This document shows, one piece after another, positions 30,228 through 39,140 of a DNA stretch of 64,000 nt. The notes under the pieces are model-generated. The model had not been told where the DNA came from. It worked only from the letters and a program-made list of their open reading frames with translations, and searched no databases. The position numbers and the translations under genes are program-made. Source of the stretch: CAZART01 sp964487555 (GTDB lineage: Bacteria; Bacteroidota; Rhodothermia; Rhodothermales; VXPQ01); NCBI GenBank assembly GCA_964487555.1, contig CAZART010000001.1:62001-126000 (forward strand), written 5' to 3'. Every line of letters starts with the position of its first letter. The first letter of the stretch is position 1.

Positions 30228-31078
30228 GTCAACGCCCTCCCCGTCACCTGGATGAAGATCTCCTCGAGCGTGGTCTCCTGCGTATGGATCGTCTCGATGC
30301 TCGCAGTCCCGAGCAGCTCGAGAAACGCCGCATTCTCCGCCAGACCCTCGAGCGCGAAATCGTGCTCGGCGAGGCGGCCGTCCACGCGCGACTCGACGCG
30401 AACCGTTCGCTTCCCGTATTTCATCTTCAAATCGCGGGGCGCGTCGATCTGGACGATGCGTCCCTCCACGATGAAGGCGACCCGGTCGCAGAGCTCGTCC
30501 GCCACCACCATGTTGTGCGTCGTGAGAAATACGGTCGCTCCCTCTTCGCGTTTGCGCCGAATCATCTCACGCACGATGCGGCTCGTCCCCGGATCAAGCC
30601 CGGCCGTCGGCTCGTCGAGAAAGAGCAGCTGCGGCCTATGCAGCAGCGCCCGGGCGATACTCAGCCGCACGCGCATCCCTTTTGAAAACTGGCCTACCCG
30701 CTTCTCCGCCTCGCCGGCGAGTTCAAGCATTCGCAGCAGCGCGACCGGATCCTCCGTTTCACCGGCATACAACGAGGCGAAGTAGCGGAGATTTTCGAGG
30801 GCGGTGAGCTTCAGGTAATGGTTGGGAAATTCGAAGGCGACGCCGACGTGTTCGTACAGCTCGTTGCCCCACGTCTGAAGATCTCGGCCGAGAATACGAA
30901 CGGTGCCCTCGTAATCGCGCAGAAGCCCGATCAATACCTTCTGCGTCGTGCTCTTCCCGGCACCGCTCGGCCCCAGAAATCCGAAGATCTCACCCGGCTC
31001 AACGTGGAAGCCGACCGCATCCACGGCGGCGCAATCCGTACCCACGTACGCGTACGAAAGCGCGTCGACATCAATCAT
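30224..31078 (-). CDS. ABC transporter ATP-binding protein
   Basis: A 284-residue ATPase with Walker A (GPSGAGKST), signature QFSKGMRVRLSIARAL, Walker B (LLFLDEPTAGLDP) and the switch His (TTHN). The start was set at ATG 31078 (MIDVDALSY), where the fold begins, rather than 10 codons upstream. It is the first gene of the ABC export operon and overlaps the first permease. The C-terminal ~70 residues resemble the regulatory tail of multidrug ABC-2 ATPases. The substrate is unknown, probably a drug or lipid-like molecule. Confidence 0.92.
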   Translation of the reverse strand: MIDVDALSYAYVGTDCAAVDAVGFHVEPGEIFGFLGPSGAGKSTTQKVLIGLLRDYEGTVRILGRDLQTWGNELYEHVGVAFEFPNHYLKLTALENLRYFASLYAGETEDPVALLRMLELAGEAEKRVGQFSKGMRVRLSIARALLHRPQLLFLDEPTAGLDPGTSRIVREMIRRKREEGATVFLTTHNMVVADELCDRVAFIVEGRIVQIDAPRDLKMKYGKRTVRVESRVDGRLAEHDFALEGLAENAAFLELLGTASIETIHTQETTLEEIFIQVTGRALT

Positions 31079-31217
31079 TGTTATTTGTAGGATCGTTCGT
31101 TGTCGCACGCCGGAAGTCCGTCACCGGACGCCTTGCAAGCGAGGCAAGCCCTCCGGGAAGCGGAAATGGCGCCGGCACAGCGCTTGCCCTCTCGCAGCAC
31201 AACCAGCCGCCCATGCC

Positions 31218-31280
31218 ATGATACGCAACGATCTGCTCGCTGCCCTGCGCAGCCTCTCCAGGCAGCGCCCCCTTTCCCAT
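31218..31280 (+). pseudogene. Possible remnant of an FtsX-type permease N-terminus
   Basis: The frame from ATG 31218 reads MIRNDLLAALRSLSRQRP and then degenerates. The first 18 residues strongly resemble the start of FtsX/MacB permeases such as MLRNYLRIALRNLRRHAL at 6323. No transmembrane helix follows. It lies in the 265-bp interval between the ABC operon and the M1 peptidase gene and may be a scar of a deleted permease gene. Confidence 0.25.
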
Positions 31281-31343
31281 GTGAAACGGTCCAGAACCCC
31301 GCCGCACCGACCGCCGTGCTCGTCATCAGGTGGGCCGGTTTCT

Positions 31344-33089
31344 CTAGAGGCCGGACCGCGCAACGCGCACGACCTCCTTCAGCACGTCCCCGTCCGGATC
31401 GACGACGACCGACGTCGGCTCGGCGTTGATCTCGACCGTCGCCGTCGTCGTGCGGCCATCAACCGGTACGCGCCGCCGGATCGTCCCCGTAGAGGTGGTG
31501 AAATCCACAGCGAGCGGGATTGAAAACGTACCCCACTCCGAAGGTTGAACCTGCTCGATCCGTACCTCTGCCAAGCCCTTCTCCGCGCTCCACGACCATT
31601 CGACGTCGTACTGCGGATAACCCGGCTCGTAGACCCACCGATCGAAGAATCCGGAGAGATCCGTGCCCGATGCCGCCTCGAACGCCCGCCGCAGATCGGC
31701 GCTGAGCGCCGTGGCGTGTTCATGAGCGGCGTAATATGCGCGAATGCCTTCGAAGAACGCGTCGTCGCCGAGCATCCCCCGCAGCATGTGCAGCACCCAG
31801 GCGCCTTTGTTGTAATTGTTCGCGTTCAGCAGCGCAAATAGATCCTTCTGGTCGGGATCCACCATCGGCAGGCCGGCCACACCGGACGAAACGTATCCCT
31901 GCCGTTCCTCTTCCATGAGCTGCCGGAAACGCTCCACACCGTCTTTCGCTTCGAAATACAGCGCCGCGAAGTAGGTGGCGAAGCCCTCGGAAAGCCAGAG
32001 GTGATGCCAGTCCGATTCGGTGACGGCATCGCCGAACCATTGATGCGCCGTCTCATGCGCGACCGTAACCTCGATGTCGCGACCCTCGGCCAGGGCGTGC
32101 TCGGGATAGAAGATGGCGGTCACGTTCTCCATCCCCCCGAAACGCGTGGATGCCTGCACGTGCGCGAGTTTCGCATACGGGAATGGCGCGATGAGATCGT
32201 TGAAGTAGGCGACCATGTCGGCGGCACGGCGGAAAGACGGTGCCGCGGCGGCCGTATCCGGTGGAAAGAGCCACGTCGTCACCTCCGTGCACGCCGAACG
32301 GTCCCTGTCGATGCAGACCGTCCCGAGCTCATCCACGACGAAATCGGCGGCGGCGATGACCATCGTGTAGGTGGGAATCGGTTCGTCGTTCTCCCAGATC
32401 CACACCGGTGGAGCCCCTTCCCCGCGTAATGAGCCGTTTGCGATCACGCGCCGCTCCGCTCCTGCGTTTACGATGAACCGCACGCTGGCCTTGTCGCTCG
32501 GATGATCGATCGACGGAAACCAGAATCGCGCGCGGTTCGGCCAGTTGTCGGCGAACGCTGTCGGCTCACCGTGGACGTTGCGGCCGAGGATCAGACCGTC
32601 GTCCGGATGACCGCGGTACGTGACGTCCACCTTCAGCGTGTCCCCAGCGCGCAGGCGGGGCGGCACGGGGACGAGCAGCCGTCCGTCGACGTGGCGATGC
32701 GACAGGGGCTCGGCATTCCAGTCGACGGACTCCACGTACAGTCCGCTGAAGTCAAGCGCCAGCGTATCGCGACGTGGCGCCTCGAGAAACACCTCCGCGG
32801 TGGTCACGCCGCGGAGGAAGCTGCCGGTGTCGGGCAGCTGCAGCACGACGTCGTAGTGAAGCGCGTCGAAGCCCGGCGCATACGGTCCGGCCGGCGGCGC
32901 CAGGCCCGCCTCAATCGGCGGCGGCTCGATGGCGTCGACGAGAGCCGTATCCACCGGTGGCCGGATGTCCGCCGCCTCGTCGGTTCCGTGCGCAGCAGGC
33001 TTCAGCGACCGACATGATAGCGGCGCTATCATCAGGCCGACGAGTACCCAGCGTACGCTCGCGCTTGCCGTCGGAATACGCATCGCCAT
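31344..33089 (-). CDS. M1 family metallopeptidase (aminopeptidase), lipoprotein
   Basis: A 581-residue protein with a signal peptide and possible lipobox (VLVGLMIAPLSC). The N-terminal β-domain (~70-270) precedes the catalytic domain with the substrate-binding FGGMENVTAIFYPE (GxMEN) and zinc site HETAHQWFGD (His345, Glu346, His349). Glu368 in WLSEGFATYFAALYFE is the third ligand. Length and domain order fit an M1 enzyme without the C-terminal HEAT domain. It likely trims N-terminal residues of peptides in the periplasm. It lies 64 bp downstream of the PfkB gene on the same strand but is probably a separate unit. Confidence 0.92.
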   Translation of the reverse strand: MAMRIPTASASVRWVLVGLMIAPLSCRSLKPAAHGTDEAADIRPPVDTALVDAIEPPPIEAGLAPPAGPYAPGFDALHYDVVLQLPDTGSFLRGVTTAEVFLEAPRRDTLALDFSGLYVESVDWNAEPLSHRHVDGRLLVPVPPRLRAGDTLKVDVTYRGHPDDGLILGRNVHGEPTAFADNWPNRARFWFPSIDHPSDKASVRFIVNAGAERRVIANGSLRGEGAPPVWIWENDEPIPTYTMVIAAADFVVDELGTVCIDRDRSACTEVTTWLFPPDTAAAAPSFRRAADMVAYFNDLIAPFPYAKLAHVQASTRFGGMENVTAIFYPEHALAEGRDIEVTVAHETAHQWFGDAVTESDWHHLWLSEGFATYFAALYFEAKDGVERFRQLMEEERQGYVSSGVAGLPMVDPDQKDLFALLNANNYNKGAWVLHMLRGMLGDDAFFEGIRAYYAAHEHATALSADLRRAFEAASGTDLSGFFDRWVYEPGYPQYDVEWSWSAEKGLAEVRIEQVQPSEWGTFSIPLAVDFTTSTGTIRRRVPVDGRTTTATVEINAEPTSVVVDPDGDVLKEVVRVARSGL

Positions 33090-33153
33090 CGTACCTCCTG
33101 TTCTTGCTACATGGAAAGGCTACGAGACCGTATCCTGCGCTCGTTTTTGCAGG

Positions 33154-34368
33154 CTACGTCTTCGCCGAATCACGGGGCCCTCGCCAGTGGCCTTTTCTCA
33201 CATCGTGCTTCCATCCGGGCAGGACGGCCGCCGTGTCACGGCAGCGCCAGCCCGCTCGGATCCGTCTCTGCACGTCAGTCCACGAAGGCACACCGCTCGT
33301 GGCGTCGGATCGTTCGACGCTGCACGCGCCGACGGCCACGGCCGCCTTCAAGGCCTCCTCCGGCAGAAGCCCGTGGACGAGACCCGCCAGGAATCCGGCG
33401 AGTGTGGTGTCGCCCGCACCGGTGGTTCCTGTCACCTCTGTGCGGAAGCAGGGGTGCAGCAGTTCTCGGCCGCGCCAGGCCGTCGCATCCCACCGTAGAT
33501 GCTCCGCCGGACCGTCAAACTTTGCATTATCGTCGCTCGTGCGGAGATAGAGTCCCTCCTTGCCGAGTTTCAGAACGACGAAGGAAGCGCCCATTTCGAG
33601 AAGGCGGTCTGAAAAATCATGCAAGAGGTCGGCGTGAACCAACTCCGCTAATCCCTCCGAGCCGCCGCGGTTAACGACACGATCGTATCGCGGCCGATCC
33701 AGCATGAAGACGATCTCGTCCAGGCTTGGGCCGAATAGGTCGACATGCGGTAGGACGCGGCGCATCCAGGCGGACCAATCAACCCGACCGGCTGCGGATT
33801 GGGGGTCCGGCATAGCCATATCGACCGAGACGAGGAGCCCCTGTGCGCGAATGTGGCGAAAAAGCTCGGCCAGCGCCGCTCCGCCGTCGGCGTACGACTG
33901 CCGCATGAGGGGAGGATAGCCGAAGTGGAAGAGCCGGGCACCGCTGAGCCGGTTCAGACCGATTTCGTCGGGGCGAAAGCTATCATTTACGCCGGGACAA
34001 TGGAAGAAGGCACGATCGACGCCCGGCGGGCTCAGGACGAGCGTATAGGAGGAGGGCTCCCCCTCCGCAACGATCATGTCTCCGGCCAGCGCCGGGTGAT
34101 GGTCGCGCAGCACCTGCACAATCGCACGCCCAAAGAGGTCGTCCCCTACCTTGCCCACAAGGCGAGTCGGAAGTCCCAAACGATGAAGGGCCAGGCCTGT
34201 ATTAGCGACGACGCCCCCTGCGGCGAAGATGCACGGCCCTACCTCGACGAGTTTTCCCGGCGCGATGAGTGCGCCGACGTCAGCCGTCCGATACACGAAT
34301 TGCGGGATCACATCCAGACAGATGTGGCCGGCAACCACCACGGACGGCTGATCGGGAACGGAAGACAT
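33154..34368 (-). CDS. PfkB family carbohydrate kinase
   Basis: A 404-residue sugar kinase starting SVVVAGHICLDVIPQF. It has the PfkB first signature (AGGVVANTGLALHRLGLPTR, VGKVGDDLFG) and the anion-hole/catalytic motif TGTTGAGDTTLAGFL with Asp320. The ATG at 34368 was chosen at the start of the fold. It is the last gene of a minus-strand set with a Gfo/Idh/MocA dehydrogenase and a class I aldolase. That combination implies oxidation, phosphorylation and aldol cleavage of one sugar or sugar acid. A few extra C-terminal residues (KHDVRKGHWRGPRDSAKT) look unstructured. Confidence 0.88.
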   Translation of the reverse strand: MSSVPDQPSVVVAGHICLDVIPQFVYRTADVGALIAPGKLVEVGPCIFAAGGVVANTGLALHRLGLPTRLVGKVGDDLFGRAIVQVLRDHHPALAGDMIVAEGEPSSYTLVLSPPGVDRAFFHCPGVNDSFRPDEIGLNRLSGARLFHFGYPPLMRQSYADGGAALAELFRHIRAQGLLVSVDMAMPDPQSAAGRVDWSAWMRRVLPHVDLFGPSLDEIVFMLDRPRYDRVVNRGGSEGLAELVHADLLHDFSDRLLEMGASFVVLKLGKEGLYLRTSDDNAKFDGPAEHLRWDATAWRGRELLHPCFRTEVTGTTGAGDTTLAGFLAGLVHGLLPEEALKAAVAVGACSVERSDATSGVPSWTDVQRRIRAGWRCRDTAAVLPGWKHDVRKGHWRGPRDSAKT

Positions 34369-34461
34369 GGCTGCGGAGCAAAAAACAGTAAAACGATCGC
34401 CGCCGGACCTCGGCGTGCGCGTGGAAAGAAACAATCGGATGCGGAAAAAAGCCGGCTCGCT

Positions 34462-35607
34462 TCAATCCTCGATGAGAATCCCGCGCCCTTCTTCCTGCGA
34501 CCGGATGGCGGCGGTGAACACGCGATGCGTCTCGCCGGCCTCTTCCGGTGTTGCGCAGTAGAACGGCTGGCGCATCTCCTCGCCGTGGACGAGTTCGTCG
34601 CAAAAGGCGGCCCACATCTGAAGGATGGAATCGGAGAAGCCGAACTCAAAGATGCCGCCGGTAATGGCGGGGTAGGCCGATGTGTAGGACGTGTCGAGCA
34701 CGTGCCATGCTTGCTCCCTACCCGGCCGATACGTGAGGTAGCGCAGCTCCTTCGGGTTCTTCGTCGAGTACTCGGCAGAAAAGTCCGTTCCCCATATGCG
34801 GAGCGTCCACGTATTCGCATGTCCCGGAGCTATCCTCTTCGTCGAGAGGAGCAGCGGAAAATGCTCCGCGCCGTCGGTCGCCTCACAGACGAGGCTGGCG
34901 TTGTCCCACGTGTCGCAGGCGACCATGCGGCCCGCCCCGTCGGGCCGCTCACGCATGACGTTCGAGAGGACGGCGTGGACGCGCTCAGGCCGCCAGCCGA
35001 AGCGCAGCGGCAGGTGCAGCACATGCATGCCGAGATCGCCCATGCAGCCGTAGACGCCATTCGTATCGATTCGACGCTTCCAGTTGATCTGCTTTTCGGG
35101 GTTTAGATCGCTCGAATGCCAGAAGCCGGCCTCAGCCTCGATGATGCGCCCGAAGCGACCCTCTCGCATCCACGCCGCAATTCGAAAGGGGCCCGGATAG
35201 AACGGGAATTCCGATGAGCACCTGACGAGCACGTCGGGGTGCGCCCGAATAGAATCGTTGATCGCCTCGTTGGCCTCGAGATCGATCCCGAAAGGCTTCT
35301 CGCCCAGAAGGTGCTTGCCCGCTTGGATGATGTCCGAGTAGAGCTTGGCGTGGAGGTTGTGGGGCACGGCACAGTAGACGGCCTCGACGCTCGAATCATC
35401 GAGAAGCTCGCGGTAGTCCGTCGTGACGAGATGGACACCTGGAACCTTGCGCTCAAACCACTCCGCTGCTTCGCGGTTCACGTCGCATGCCGCCACGATG
35501 CGCGGGGCAAAGTCGAGTCCTTCCAGGTGGCACCACCGCGCGGCCGCGCTGGCGAACTCGCGGCCCATAAGGCCGCATCCAATCACGCCGAAATTGATCT
35601 CTCGCAT
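34462..35607 (-). CDS. Gfo/Idh/MocA family oxidoreductase
   Basis: A 381-residue NAD(P)-dependent dehydrogenase. It has the Rossmann motif FGVIGCGLMGREFASAAARW, the core VEAVYCAVPHNLHAKLYSDI and catalytic-site lysine motif GEKPFGID, and the C-terminal α/β domain (GVYGCMGDLGMHVLHLPLRF). The ATG at 35607 starts the Rossmann fold. No Tat signal is present, so it is cytoplasmic, unlike the two relatives at 37671 and 40261. It sits between the aldolase (126 bp upstream) and the kinase (93 bp downstream), forming a probable catabolic operon. The substrate is unknown. Confidence 0.9.
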   Translation of the reverse strand: MREINFGVIGCGLMGREFASAAARWCHLEGLDFAPRIVAACDVNREAAEWFERKVPGVHLVTTDYRELLDDSSVEAVYCAVPHNLHAKLYSDIIQAGKHLLGEKPFGIDLEANEAINDSIRAHPDVLVRCSSEFPFYPGPFRIAAWMREGRFGRIIEAEAGFWHSSDLNPEKQINWKRRIDTNGVYGCMGDLGMHVLHLPLRFGWRPERVHAVLSNVMRERPDGAGRMVACDTWDNASLVCEATDGAEHFPLLLSTKRIAPGHANTWTLRIWGTDFSAEYSTKNPKELRYLTYRPGREQAWHVLDTSYTSAYPAITGGIFEFGFSDSILQMWAAFCDELVHGEEMRQPFYCATPEEAGETHRVFTAAIRSQEEGRGILIED

Positions 35608-35733
35608 GACCTGGCTACAAGTCAATTCATTGTGCTCGGCGACGAGGAGCACACCTCCGTGATTCAACTCCCTCCTATTCCTCTTGCACGTGCATGCCCT
35701 ATGCTCTCTCGCACGTGCACGTCCTTTCGTCCC

Positions 35734-36585
35734 TTACTCCTGCACCCCATCTGCCGGTTGCAACAGGCCCAGCGCTTCGTCCGCCGTAGCGCCGTAATGA
35801 ACGACGGCCATGAGGGCTTCGGTCATCGCCTTCGGGTCGGCATGCTGGATCACGTTTCGGCCGTAGACGATTCCGGAGGCACCCTGCTGGATGAGCGTTT
35901 CGGTACGTCGGAGGATCTCCTCATCCGAGACGCGGCCGCCGCCGCGAACGAGTACCGGAATGCCCGATGCGATCTCGATGACGCGGTGGTACTCGGCAGG
36001 ATCGTCGCACGGGTCCGCTTTGATGACGTCGGCGCCGAGTTCGACGGCCTGGCGGACGAGCGGCATGATCTTGTCGACATCTCCGTCGACCATATAGCCG
36101 CCGCGTTTTTCGTTCGGCTGCATGACGAGCGGCTCGACCATCAGCGGCATCCCATATGCCTCGCAGGCCGGCTTGAGCGTGACGACATTCTCGACGCACC
36201 GATGGTAGAGCTCGGGCTGGTCGGGCAGCAGCAGAAGGTTCACGACCACGCAGGCGGCATCGAGCCGGAGTGCCTGCTCCACAGGCTCATCGATGAGCTG
36301 GCTGTAAAGATAATGCGGCAGCGTAGAGCCGTAGACGTTCGCCACGTCGGTCCGCAGGACGAGGGCCGGCTTGCGCGGACCGCGGATATTCTGTAGGTGG
36401 CGGGCCTGTCCCGGCGTGAGCTGTATCGCGTCAGGTAATGCATCGGCGACGAGCTGCACCGCCGACGGCATGTTCTCAATGCCGTTCAGGAAGGAGCGCT
36501 CGTTGAAGAAGCCATGATCGATGGCCACGTCGAAGCATCTCATGTCCTCACCGAAAAGCCTATACAGGCGCGGAGGCACAGTCAT
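35734..36585 (-). CDS. Class I aldolase, DeoC/LacD-like TIM barrel
   Basis: A 283-residue TIM-barrel protein with segments typical of class I FBP/LacD/IolJ-like aldolases: CFDVAIDHGFFNE, PLMVEPLVM, GADVIKADPCDD with Lys189 as the candidate Schiff-base residue, and PVLVRGGGRVSDEE with QGASGIVYGRNVIQH for phosphate binding. It is first in the set with the dehydrogenase and PfkB kinase, so it likely cleaves the phosphorylated product. Candidates include deoxy-ketose phosphates as in inositol breakdown (IolJ). A tagatose- or sulfo-sugar-type substrate is equally possible. Confidence 0.8.
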   Translation of the reverse strand: MTVPPRLYRLFGEDMRCFDVAIDHGFFNERSFLNGIENMPSAVQLVADALPDAIQLTPGQARHLQNIRGPRKPALVLRTDVANVYGSTLPHYLYSQLIDEPVEQALRLDAACVVVNLLLLPDQPELYHRCVENVVTLKPACEAYGMPLMVEPLVMQPNEKRGGYMVDGDVDKIMPLVRQAVELGADVIKADPCDDPAEYHRVIEIASGIPVLVRGGGRVSDEEILRRTETLIQQGASGIVYGRNVIQHADPKAMTEALMAVVHYGATADEALGLLQPADGVQE

Positions 36586-36703
36586 GTCGGACTAGGAGGT
36601 GGTTGGCGGAGCGGTCGCGGGCGGCGGGTCGCGAAGTGTTGCGATATTTCGCACCACAATCATCTCACAGCAACGTGATCGAGCAAAGAACCTCGATGGA
36701 GCG

Positions 36704-37336
36704 CTAGTTCTCCGGGGCGGCCACCACGTCGAAGTGAACCGTCACGTCGTCACCCGTGCGAAGGGCGCCGAACATGGCGGTCGGCGGCGTCATGCCGTAA
36801 TCCGTCATCTTGAGCGCGTAGCTCCCGGTGAAGCGAATCTTCCCGTCCCCCTGCGGTGTACCTGTAACGTCCATCTGGATCTCGTTCGTCGTCCCCGTCA
36901 GCGTCAGATTGCCGGTCGTGGCGAGCGTAAAAGTACCGTCGCTGGCGGCCGCCGTGGCGCGCTCGGCCGACGTGAGCTGGTACGTGATCGTCGGGTGCTC
37001 TTTGACGTTCAGCGCGTCGCGCATCAGGCGATCCATGATGGTGCTCGTGCCGCCCTCCAGCTTTGCTGCGTCCACGACGATCTCTCCGGATGAGACCGAA
37101 AGGTCCGTGCCGCTGCCGGTGATGCCGAAACCGCCTTCGAGCTCGGCCGCGTGTACCGTCCAGTCGCTCTTGTTCGACGTTCCATCCACCCAGAGCTTAC
37201 TTTCCGCGTCCAGTGTGTATTCGGCGGCGTTCTGGGCCTGGGCCGGAGCGGCGCCCGGCACGGCAACCGACGCTGCGAAAAGGAGCAGCGTCAGGATTCG
37301 CAGTACATTGTGATGAGGAAATACAGGGATGCGCAT
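36704..37336 (-). CDS. YceI-like secreted protein
   Basis: A 210-residue protein with a signal peptide (LLLFAASVAVPGAAPAQAQ). The YceI lipocalin-like β-barrel follows: YTLDAESKLWVDGTSNKSDW, MDRLMRDALNVKEHPTITYQ, GNLTLTGTTNEIQMDV and YALKMTDYGMTPPTAMFG. The ATG at 37336 has a good upstream Shine-Dalgarno (AAGGA). YceI proteins bind polyisoprenoids or similar lipids in the periplasm. It is a single gene, reading away from the assembly gap at 37523. Confidence 0.9.
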   Translation of the reverse strand: MRIPVFPHHNVLRILTLLLFAASVAVPGAAPAQAQNAAEYTLDAESKLWVDGTSNKSDWTVHAAELEGGFGITGSGTDLSVSSGEIVVDAAKLEGGTSTIMDRLMRDALNVKEHPTITYQLTSAERATAAASDGTFTLATTGNLTLTGTTNEIQMDVTGTPQGDGKIRFTGSYALKMTDYGMTPPTAMFGALRTGDDVTVHFDVVAAPEN

Positions 37337-37522
37337 AGTTCCTTCTTTTCGGTGAGTACCTGTCATATTCGTTTTTTATACTGGCAGACCGCCCTGGGCC
37401 ATCTTGTAACCGGTTCCACGGCTTGAAGATAGGTCTTGTCCGAGAGAAGTTGCATTCGTTATACGGCCGACGCCGAAAGAAGAACCGCGATTTCGTCTAA
37501 GTCCTGAAAAATTCTAAAACTA

Positions 37523-37622
37523 NNNNNNNNNNNNNNNNNNNNNNNNNNNNNNNNNNNNNNNNNNNNNNNNNNNNNNNNNNNNNNNNNNNNNNNNNNNNNN
37601 NNNNNNNNNNNNNNNNNNNNNN
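37523..37622. other. Assembly gap (100 N)
   Basis: Exactly 100 undetermined bases, the standard scaffolding filler, so the true gap length is unknown. Any promoter or small gene between yceI and the following dehydrogenase could be missing. Confidence 0.99.
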
Positions 37623-37670
37623 ATCTCCTTAGAAACGTAACATAACCATCGCATAAGCACGACGAGGACC

Positions 37671-39056
37671 ATGAAAAGGAAGAACGCGCGCCGGAGTCTC
37701 AACAGCTCCCGCAGAGAGTTTGTCAAAAAGAGCGCCCTCGGCGCGGCCGCGATCATGGCCGGCTGCTCGCCGAAGCTCGCCGAATCGGTCACCGAAAGAA
37801 GCGCCCCGGTCGCCGGCGCCGCCGTGATAGGCGCAAACGACCGTCTTCAAGTCGCTTTCCTCGGTGTCGGCGGCCAGGGCTTCAACTCGCATCTCCGCAA
37901 CATCGTCAATCAAAACGACGACGGCTCGCCGCGCCATAAGGCCGAGCTAAACGCCCAACCCATCGCCGCGAACGACGTCTTCGACAAACGCCGCGACCAG
38001 GCGCTCGCAGAGATGAAGAAGGTCAATCCCGACGCGACCGTCCATGCGGACTACCGCGAGATTCTCGACCGCGACGACGTCGACGCCGTCTTCATCGGCA
38101 CCGTCGACCACTGGCATAAGCAAATGGCACTCGACGCGCTTGACGCCGGCAAGCACGTCTACTGCGAGAAGCCGATGACCCGTTACTACGGCGAGGCCTG
38201 GGAAATCCACGACAAAGTAAAGGAAACCGGCCTCACGTTCCAGATCGGATCCCAGTACTGCACCGAAGCCAAGTGGCACAAGGCCGCCCAGATCATCCAG
38301 GACGGTAAGATCGGCCCGCTCGTGCTGGCACAGGCCGACTACTGCCGCAACAATCCCGACGGCGAGTGGAACTACGAGATCGACGAAGACGCCACGCCGC
38401 AGCACATCGACTGGAAGGCGTGGCTCGGCCCCGTTTCCGATCGTCCGTTCTCCGCCGACGAGTACCACCGCTGGCGTAAATACTATCCCTATTGCGCGGG
38501 TATTCTGGGCGACCTCCTGGCCCACCGCGTGCATCCGCTCCTCATCGCCACCGGCGCCCCGGAGTTTCCGACGCGCGTCACGAGCCTCGGCACCCGGCAG
38601 GTCACACCGGATCGCGACGTGCCGGACAATACGCAGCTGCTGGCCAACTTCCCGAGCGGCCTCTCGATGCTCGTCATCGGCAGCACCGTGAACGAGCAAG
38701 GCCTCGGCCAGATCATCCGCGGCCATGAGGGCACGCTGTACTTCGGCGGCAACACCGTCGAGCTGCGCCCCGAGCGCCCCTTTGCCGACCTGGTGGATCA
38801 GGAGTCGCACAGCAACCTCGAGCCGAGCGTCAATATTCCGGATCACATCGCGGACTTCTTCAACGGCATCCGTGAGGACCGGCCGACAAACGGCAACATC
38901 GACGTGGCCATCCGCGCGCAGGTCATCATCTCGATGTCCGAAATGTCCGAGCGCCTGGGCGAGATGATCTACTTCGACGAGAACACGCGCAAGCTCTCCA
39001 CGGGCTCCGGCCGCGAGATCGCGCCGATTACGTACGGCACGCTCGAGCTTTCGTAG
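37671..39056 (+). CDS. Gfo/Idh/MocA family oxidoreductase with Tat signal
   Basis: A 461-residue protein with a twin-arginine signal (SRREFVKKSALGAAAIMAGC), also a possible lipobox Cys, then a Rossmann domain (LQVAFLGVGGQGFNSHL) and the family motifs DAVFIGTVDHWHKQMALDAL and GKHVYCEKPMT. The C-terminal substrate domain follows. Exported members of this family are abundant in Bacteroidota and Planctomycetes. Some bind NAD tightly and act on glycans in the periplasm. The start at 37671 has a GAGGA ribosome-binding site. An intrinsic terminator follows at 39084. Confidence 0.92.
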   Translation: MKRKNARRSLNSSRREFVKKSALGAAAIMAGCSPKLAESVTERSAPVAGAAVIGANDRLQVAFLGVGGQGFNSHLRNIVNQNDDGSPRHKAELNAQPIAANDVFDKRRDQALAEMKKVNPDATVHADYREILDRDDVDAVFIGTVDHWHKQMALDALDAGKHVYCEKPMTRYYGEAWEIHDKVKETGLTFQIGSQYCTEAKWHKAAQIIQDGKIGPLVLAQADYCRNNPDGEWNYEIDEDATPQHIDWKAWLGPVSDRPFSADEYHRWRKYYPYCAGILGDLLAHRVHPLLIATGAPEFPTRVTSLGTRQVTPDRDVPDNTQLLANFPSGLSMLVIGSTVNEQGLGQIIRGHEGTLYFGGNTVELRPERPFADLVDQESHSNLEPSVNIPDHIADFFNGIREDRPTNGNIDVAIRAQVIISMSEMSERLGEMIYFDENTRKLSTGSGREIAPITYGTLELS

Positions 39057-39083
39057 GTGCTCGCTCGTTCTTTGAATCACCAG

Positions 39084-39125
39084 AAAGGGCCTCGGCACGG
39101 CAGGTGCCGGACGAGGCCCTTTTTC
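39084..39125 (+). terminator. Intrinsic terminator after the Tat-type dehydrogenase
   Basis: An 11-bp outer stem (AAAGGGCCTCG / CGAGGCCCTTT) plus an inner GCAC/GTGC pairing is followed by a T-tract (TTTTTCTT). It sits 28 bp after the stop at 39056 and just before the ApbE-like start. Confidence 0.9.
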
Positions 39126-39140
39126 TTACCCCGTCGATCA

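Noticed and set aside
37947..39098. Long open frame antisense to the Tat-type dehydrogenase
   Set aside because: Composition mirrors the sense gene's codon bias and no motif is present; the sense frame is clearly Gfo/Idh/MocA.
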